Origin: Desulfobacterales bacterium
GTDB taxonomy: Bacteria; Desulfobacterota; Desulfobacteria; Desulfobacterales; C00003106
DNA: 8,588 nucleotides
NCBI GenBank assembly: GCA_030613165.1
Contig: JAUWMN010000046.1
Coordinates: 1 to 8,588 of the forward strand
Direction: 5' to 3'
Below the pieces are notes generated by a model. That model was not told where the DNA came from, did not search any database, and saw nothing but the letters and a program-made list of their open reading frames with translations. Position 1 is the first letter of the stretch. Each line of letters starts with the position of its first letter. Position numbers and translations under genes: made by a program. This document shows positions 5,819-8,588 of the stretch, piece after piece.

Positions 5819-7567
5819 GTGTCAGGTATAGGCCTTGTATTGAATATTGCTAAGGATGCGCTTTTAAGTCAGCAGTATGCCATTGATGTTGCCGGCCATA
5901 ATATAGCCAATGTCAATACAGAAGGATATTCAAGACAAAGGGTCGACTTTTTGACTAAAGATCCGTCGGTTTACGCCGGTCTATTATTTGGCCGAGGCGT
6001 GGATATTGGTAGTATCACAAGGGTGGCTGATAGCTTTATAGAGGCAAGAATGTCCGAACGCGAGTCAGACGCGGCTTCATTAGAAGCTGCTGAAAATTAC
6101 ATGGCAATCCTTGAAGGAATATTTAACGAGACTTCAGACAATGGACTTAGCGCGCATATGGCAGCATTCTGGAATGCCTGGCATGACCTTTCAAACAACC
6201 CCTCAGGCGACGCTGAACGAGCTATGCTTTATGAAAGGAGTGTCATGTTGGCCGAGGCTTTTGACGCGCTTAGGACAAATTTGGATGAGTTTGTCATAGA
6301 CCTGAATCGATCGATCGCGCATAGCGTGGAAAAGATAAATGAAATCACCGCTACTATTGCCGATGTCAACAATCAGATTGTGGGAATGGAGGTAGAGAAG
6401 GTCGCCAATGATCTGAGAGACAAGCGTACTATCCTGCTGAATGAACTGTCTCAGTATATCGACAACAAGTGGTTTGAACAGGATAACGGGGCAATTACCG
6501 TGATAGTTGGTAAAGGTCAGGTAATGGTCTTGGGAAGTGAAAGCTACGATATGAGTGTGGATGGCGCCGGGATAAAATTGGAGGGCTCCGGCGATTTGCT
6601 TGTTGATCTGACCGACTCGATCAGAGGGGGCAAGCTCGGAGGATGGTTGGATATGAGGGATGAATTTATCCCTAAGTATCGGGCCGACTTAGACGCACTT
6701 GCTAAATCGTTTATATGGGAAGTAAACAGCCTTCATACGCAAGGAGTCGGGCTCAACGGCTTTTCTTCCGTAACAGGGACCTATGCCACCACAAACAGCG
6801 CTGAAGAAATAGGCACCGTTGATTCAGGGCTCGATTTCTATGATAAAGTTACCGATGGAACATTCGAAATCTGGCTCTATGATGCTTTAGGGAACGTGGT
6901 GGGAGGAGGATCGACAACCGTAACAATTGATGCAGACCCAGGTGGCACCACTTTGGACGCTTTGGCCGCTACTATCACAGCTATAGACGCCAACCTCACT
7001 GCAACGGTCTCAAACGGCAAGCTTCAAATAACAACCGCAAATAATTATACTTTTGCCTTTTCCAACGACACCAGCAATGCCCTTGCCGCACTCGGCATCA
7101 ACACCTTTTTCCAAGGAGATGATGCGACTTCCATGGCTGTCAATAGTGTAATTGCCAATACCGATAATATTGCGGCAGCGAAAATTGATGCCCTCGGAGA
7201 TTTCGCGGTTGGAGATAACAGTAATGCCTTAGACATGGCTGACCTTCAGTATAGAGAGGCATCCATAGAAAGATGGACCTATAGTCGGGGTTCGACACCC
7301 ACATCAACGACGGTTTCGTCTACAGTGGAAGATTATTACCACACGCTGGTTAGTTCAATTGGGATCAAATCAGAAAGTATCACAAGAGGAAGAGAATACA
7401 GTCAGTCTATTCTCGACAGACTGACCGAGGTGCGTAATAGTATTTCGGGTGTTTCCCTTGATGAGGAGATGGCCAACCTTATTAGGTTTCAGCATGCCTA
7501 TGCGGCGGCAGCGAAGTTGATCTCTGTTGCGGATGAAATGCTTGGGCGATTGATTGATGTAAAATAA
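5819..7567 (+). CDS. flgK: Flagellar hook-associated protein 1, FlgK
   Basis: FlgK forms the first junction layer between hook and filament and is exported with help from FlgN. The 582-aa product has the family N-terminus (LLSQQYAIDVAGHNIANVNTEGYSRQRV near 15-42). This is followed by the long helical region with LSNNPSGDAERAMLYERSVMLA (124-144) and VNNQIVGMEV...LRDKRTILLNELSQYI (183-214). The C-terminus has GVSLDEEMANLIRFQHAYAAAAKLISVADEML (544-575), as in other FlgK proteins. Between them, about residues 340-432 form an inserted beta-rich domain that looks like the flagellin/hook IN motif (FEIWLYDALGN, TTVTID, TLDALAATITAI, LTATVSNGKLQITT, ALAALGI). Such domains probably sit on the outside of the junction. 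The start is GTG. It lies 2 nt after flgN, and a tandem repeat separates it from flgL. Confidence 0.96.
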   Translation: MSGIGLVLNIAKDALLSQQYAIDVAGHNIANVNTEGYSRQRVDFLTKDPSVYAGLLFGRGVDIGSITRVADSFIEARMSERESDAASLEAAENYMAILEGIFNETSDNGLSAHMAAFWNAWHDLSNNPSGDAERAMLYERSVMLAEAFDALRTNLDEFVIDLNRSIAHSVEKINEITATIADVNNQIVGMEVEKVANDLRDKRTILLNELSQYIDNKWFEQDNGAITVIVGKGQVMVLGSESYDMSVDGAGIKLEGSGDLLVDLTDSIRGGKLGGWLDMRDEFIPKYRADLDALAKSFIWEVNSLHTQGVGLNGFSSVTGTYATTNSAEEIGTVDSGLDFYDKVTDGTFEIWLYDALGNVVGGGSTTVTIDADPGGTTLDALAATITAIDANLTATVSNGKLQITTANNYTFAFSNDTSNALAALGINTFFQGDDATSMAVNSVIANTDNIAAAKIDALGDFAVGDNSNALDMADLQYREASIERWTYSRGSTPTSTTVSSTVEDYYHTLVSSIGIKSESITRGREYSQSILDRLTEVRNSISGVSLDEEMANLIRFQHAYAAAAKLISVADEMLGRLIDVK

Positions 7568-7580
7568 TAATAGGAATTAA

Positions 7581-7612
7581 GGGATTCTGGGATTGAGGGA
7601 TTGAGGGATTGG
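7581..7612 (+). repeat. Four 8-bp tandem units in the flgK-flgL gap
   Basis: GGGATTCT, GGGATTGA, GGGATTGA and GGGATTGG follow one another directly, so three bases of G then ATT recur with an 8-bp period. The + strand is almost free of C. The run lies in the 81-nt gap between flgK and flgL and ends 22 nt before the flgL ribosome site. No protein is encoded. The unit number could vary by slippage. Confidence 0.85.
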
Positions 7613-7648
7613 GAAAATTGATTCCTAAATTAGCAGAGGTGTAATGAC

Positions 7649-8545
7649 ATGCGAGTAGCAACGAAAACACTTTATGATAACATGACAGCCAATTTAGGCA
7701 TTATTACTGAAGAGTTGAAACATGCCAATGAGACGGTGGCAACCGGGAAAAGGATCAATAAACTCTCTGATGATCCCGTCGGACTTTCCAGTGTGCTTAA
7801 TCTGCATTCTGCCCGGTCAAATATAGAACAGCTGCAAAGAAATATCAACATGGGGAGAACATGGCTGAATACGGTTGAGTCCGCATTAAGCAGTGTAAGT
7901 GATCTTATCTCTGACGCCAAGGTATTATGTATTCAGATGGCAAATGCTACAATAGGACCTGATGAACGGCTAAGTGCGGCGACCGCTGTTCAACACTATC
8001 TGGAAGAGTTAAAGGCCTTGGCCAATACTGATGTCAACGGCAGATATATATTCGCAGGATCGAGGACAGACACAGCCCCTTTTGACTTTGACCTTATTGG
8101 CGCTAACGGAATTTACAACGGAAACAACGATCCCTTTTCGGTAAAGATCGGGAAAAATATGAATATAGAGGTGGGAAGGGATGGAGAGACGGTCTTTGGA
8201 GCTAACGCAACCGCTGATGATATATTTAAGACCCTGGTCGATTTAAAGACTGCGCTGGAGACCGACAATGTCAGTGGAATTCAAACGCAGATGAGCCGAT
8301 TGGATAACCACTTTGATAAGATAACTACAATAATTTCCGATACTGGACAAAAAGAGATACGCCTTGATATTAGAAAGGGAATTATCAGTGATCTCGATTT
8401 TGCTTACACTGAAAGACTGTCAAAACTCGAAGATGCTGACATGATTTATGCTATAATGGAGCTAAAGAAAAAGGAGGCGACCTATCAGGCTGCTTTAGTA
8501 GCGGCCAGCAAGGTTATGCAGGTGAGCCTTGTTAATTATATATAG
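7649..8545 (+). CDS. flgL: Flagellar hook-associated protein 3, FlgL
   Basis: FlgL is the second junction layer, linking FlgK to the flagellin filament, and is a flagellin homologue. The 298-aa product begins MRVATKTLYDNMTANL and carries the flagellin-type N-terminal helix with VATGKRINKLSDDPVG (30-45), then LQRNINMGRTWLNTVESAL (62-80) and ANTDVNGRYIFAGSRTDTAPF (125-145). The short variable middle contains GIYNGNNDPFSVKIG. The C-terminus, RLSKLEDADMIYAIMELKKKEATYQAALVAASKVMQVSLVNYI, is the standard FlgL closing helix. The start is ATG at 7649 with AGAGGTG 7 nt upstream; an ATG at 7644 is in another frame. One cysteine (94) lies in the helical part, unusual for a filament-family protein. It is the last gene in view and probably continues the flgN-flgK unit. 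Confidence 0.95.
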   Translation: MRVATKTLYDNMTANLGIITEELKHANETVATGKRINKLSDDPVGLSSVLNLHSARSNIEQLQRNINMGRTWLNTVESALSSVSDLISDAKVLCIQMANATIGPDERLSAATAVQHYLEELKALANTDVNGRYIFAGSRTDTAPFDFDLIGANGIYNGNNDPFSVKIGKNMNIEVGRDGETVFGANATADDIFKTLVDLKTALETDNVSGIQTQMSRLDNHFDKITTIISDTGQKEIRLDIRKGIISDLDFAYTERLSKLEDADMIYAIMELKKKEATYQAALVAASKVMQVSLVNYI

Positions 8546-8559
8546 TTTCTAAAAACTAA

Positions 8560-8574
8560 AAGCCTAAAAGGCTT
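8560..8574 (+). other. Small hairpin after flgL, not a clear terminator
   Basis: AAGCC-TAAAA-GGCTT folds into a 5-bp stem with a 5-base loop, 15 nt after the flgL stop. No T run follows, so it does not look like a standard intrinsic terminator. It may be chance or a weak pause or processing site. A second small stem, AGTTT-CTAA-AAACT, lies at 8544-8557. Confidence 0.25.
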
Positions 8575-8588
8575 AACTAAACGCGCCA

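Noticed and set aside
6944..6959. TGGCACC motif inside flgK resembling a -24 element
   Set aside because: No GC follows at the required 10-base spacing, and it is inside a conserved coding gene.
7581..7612. Tandem repeat considered as the start of a CRISPR array
   Set aside because: Units are 8 bp and directly adjacent with no spacers.

Overview
The window is almost entirely one flagellar operon on the + strand. Nine genes run in the order flgF, flgG, flgA, flgH, flgI, flgJ (rod-binding domain only), flgN, flgK, flgL. Together they encode the distal rod, the P and L rings with the P-ring chaperone, the rod-cap or rod-binding factor, the export chaperone for hook-associated proteins, and the two hook-filament junction proteins. 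P-ring and L-ring genes mean a Gram-negative (diderm) flagellum. The gene order, with flgA between flgG and flgH and a short flgJ without a muramidase domain, plus the sigma-54 promoter and moderate GC, fits Desulfobacterota (former Deltaproteobacteria) or a neighbouring uncultured phylum. This placement is inferred from gene order and style, not from a database match.

Layout: 1-335 is a leader region with no convincing gene. It holds a copy of a dispersed repeat, a possible Rho-independent terminator for whatever lies upstream, four copies of the pentamer GTTCG/CGAAC, and a near-consensus -24/-12 (sigma-54) promoter whose start site would lie about 37 nt before flgF. From 336 to 4751, flgF-flgG-flgA-flgH-flgI are tightly packed (gaps 5-31 nt). 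A 202-nt gap (4752-4953) then holds a repeat element with inverted ends, like a small non-autonomous element. It contains a second copy, in opposite orientation, of the repeat near position 41. From 4954 to 8545, flgJ-flgN-flgK-flgL follow, with an 8-bp tandem repeat in the flgK-flgL gap. The last 43 nt are noncoding.

The genes act in assembly order. FlgF and FlgG build the rod. FlgA escorts FlgI to form the P ring around the rod. FlgH forms the L ring in the outer membrane. FlgJ helps rod growth. FlgN holds FlgK and FlgL in the cytoplasm until the hook is complete, after which they form the junction to the filament. No flgM (anti-sigma-28) is present between flgJ and flgN.

The coding content is ordinary. 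I found no sign of an undescribed system. What merits a second look is the noncoding sequence (intergenic repeats, GTTCG cluster) and a few lineage-specific protein details: the inserted domain in FlgK, the Pro/Ala insertion in FlgI, and cysteines in secreted parts.
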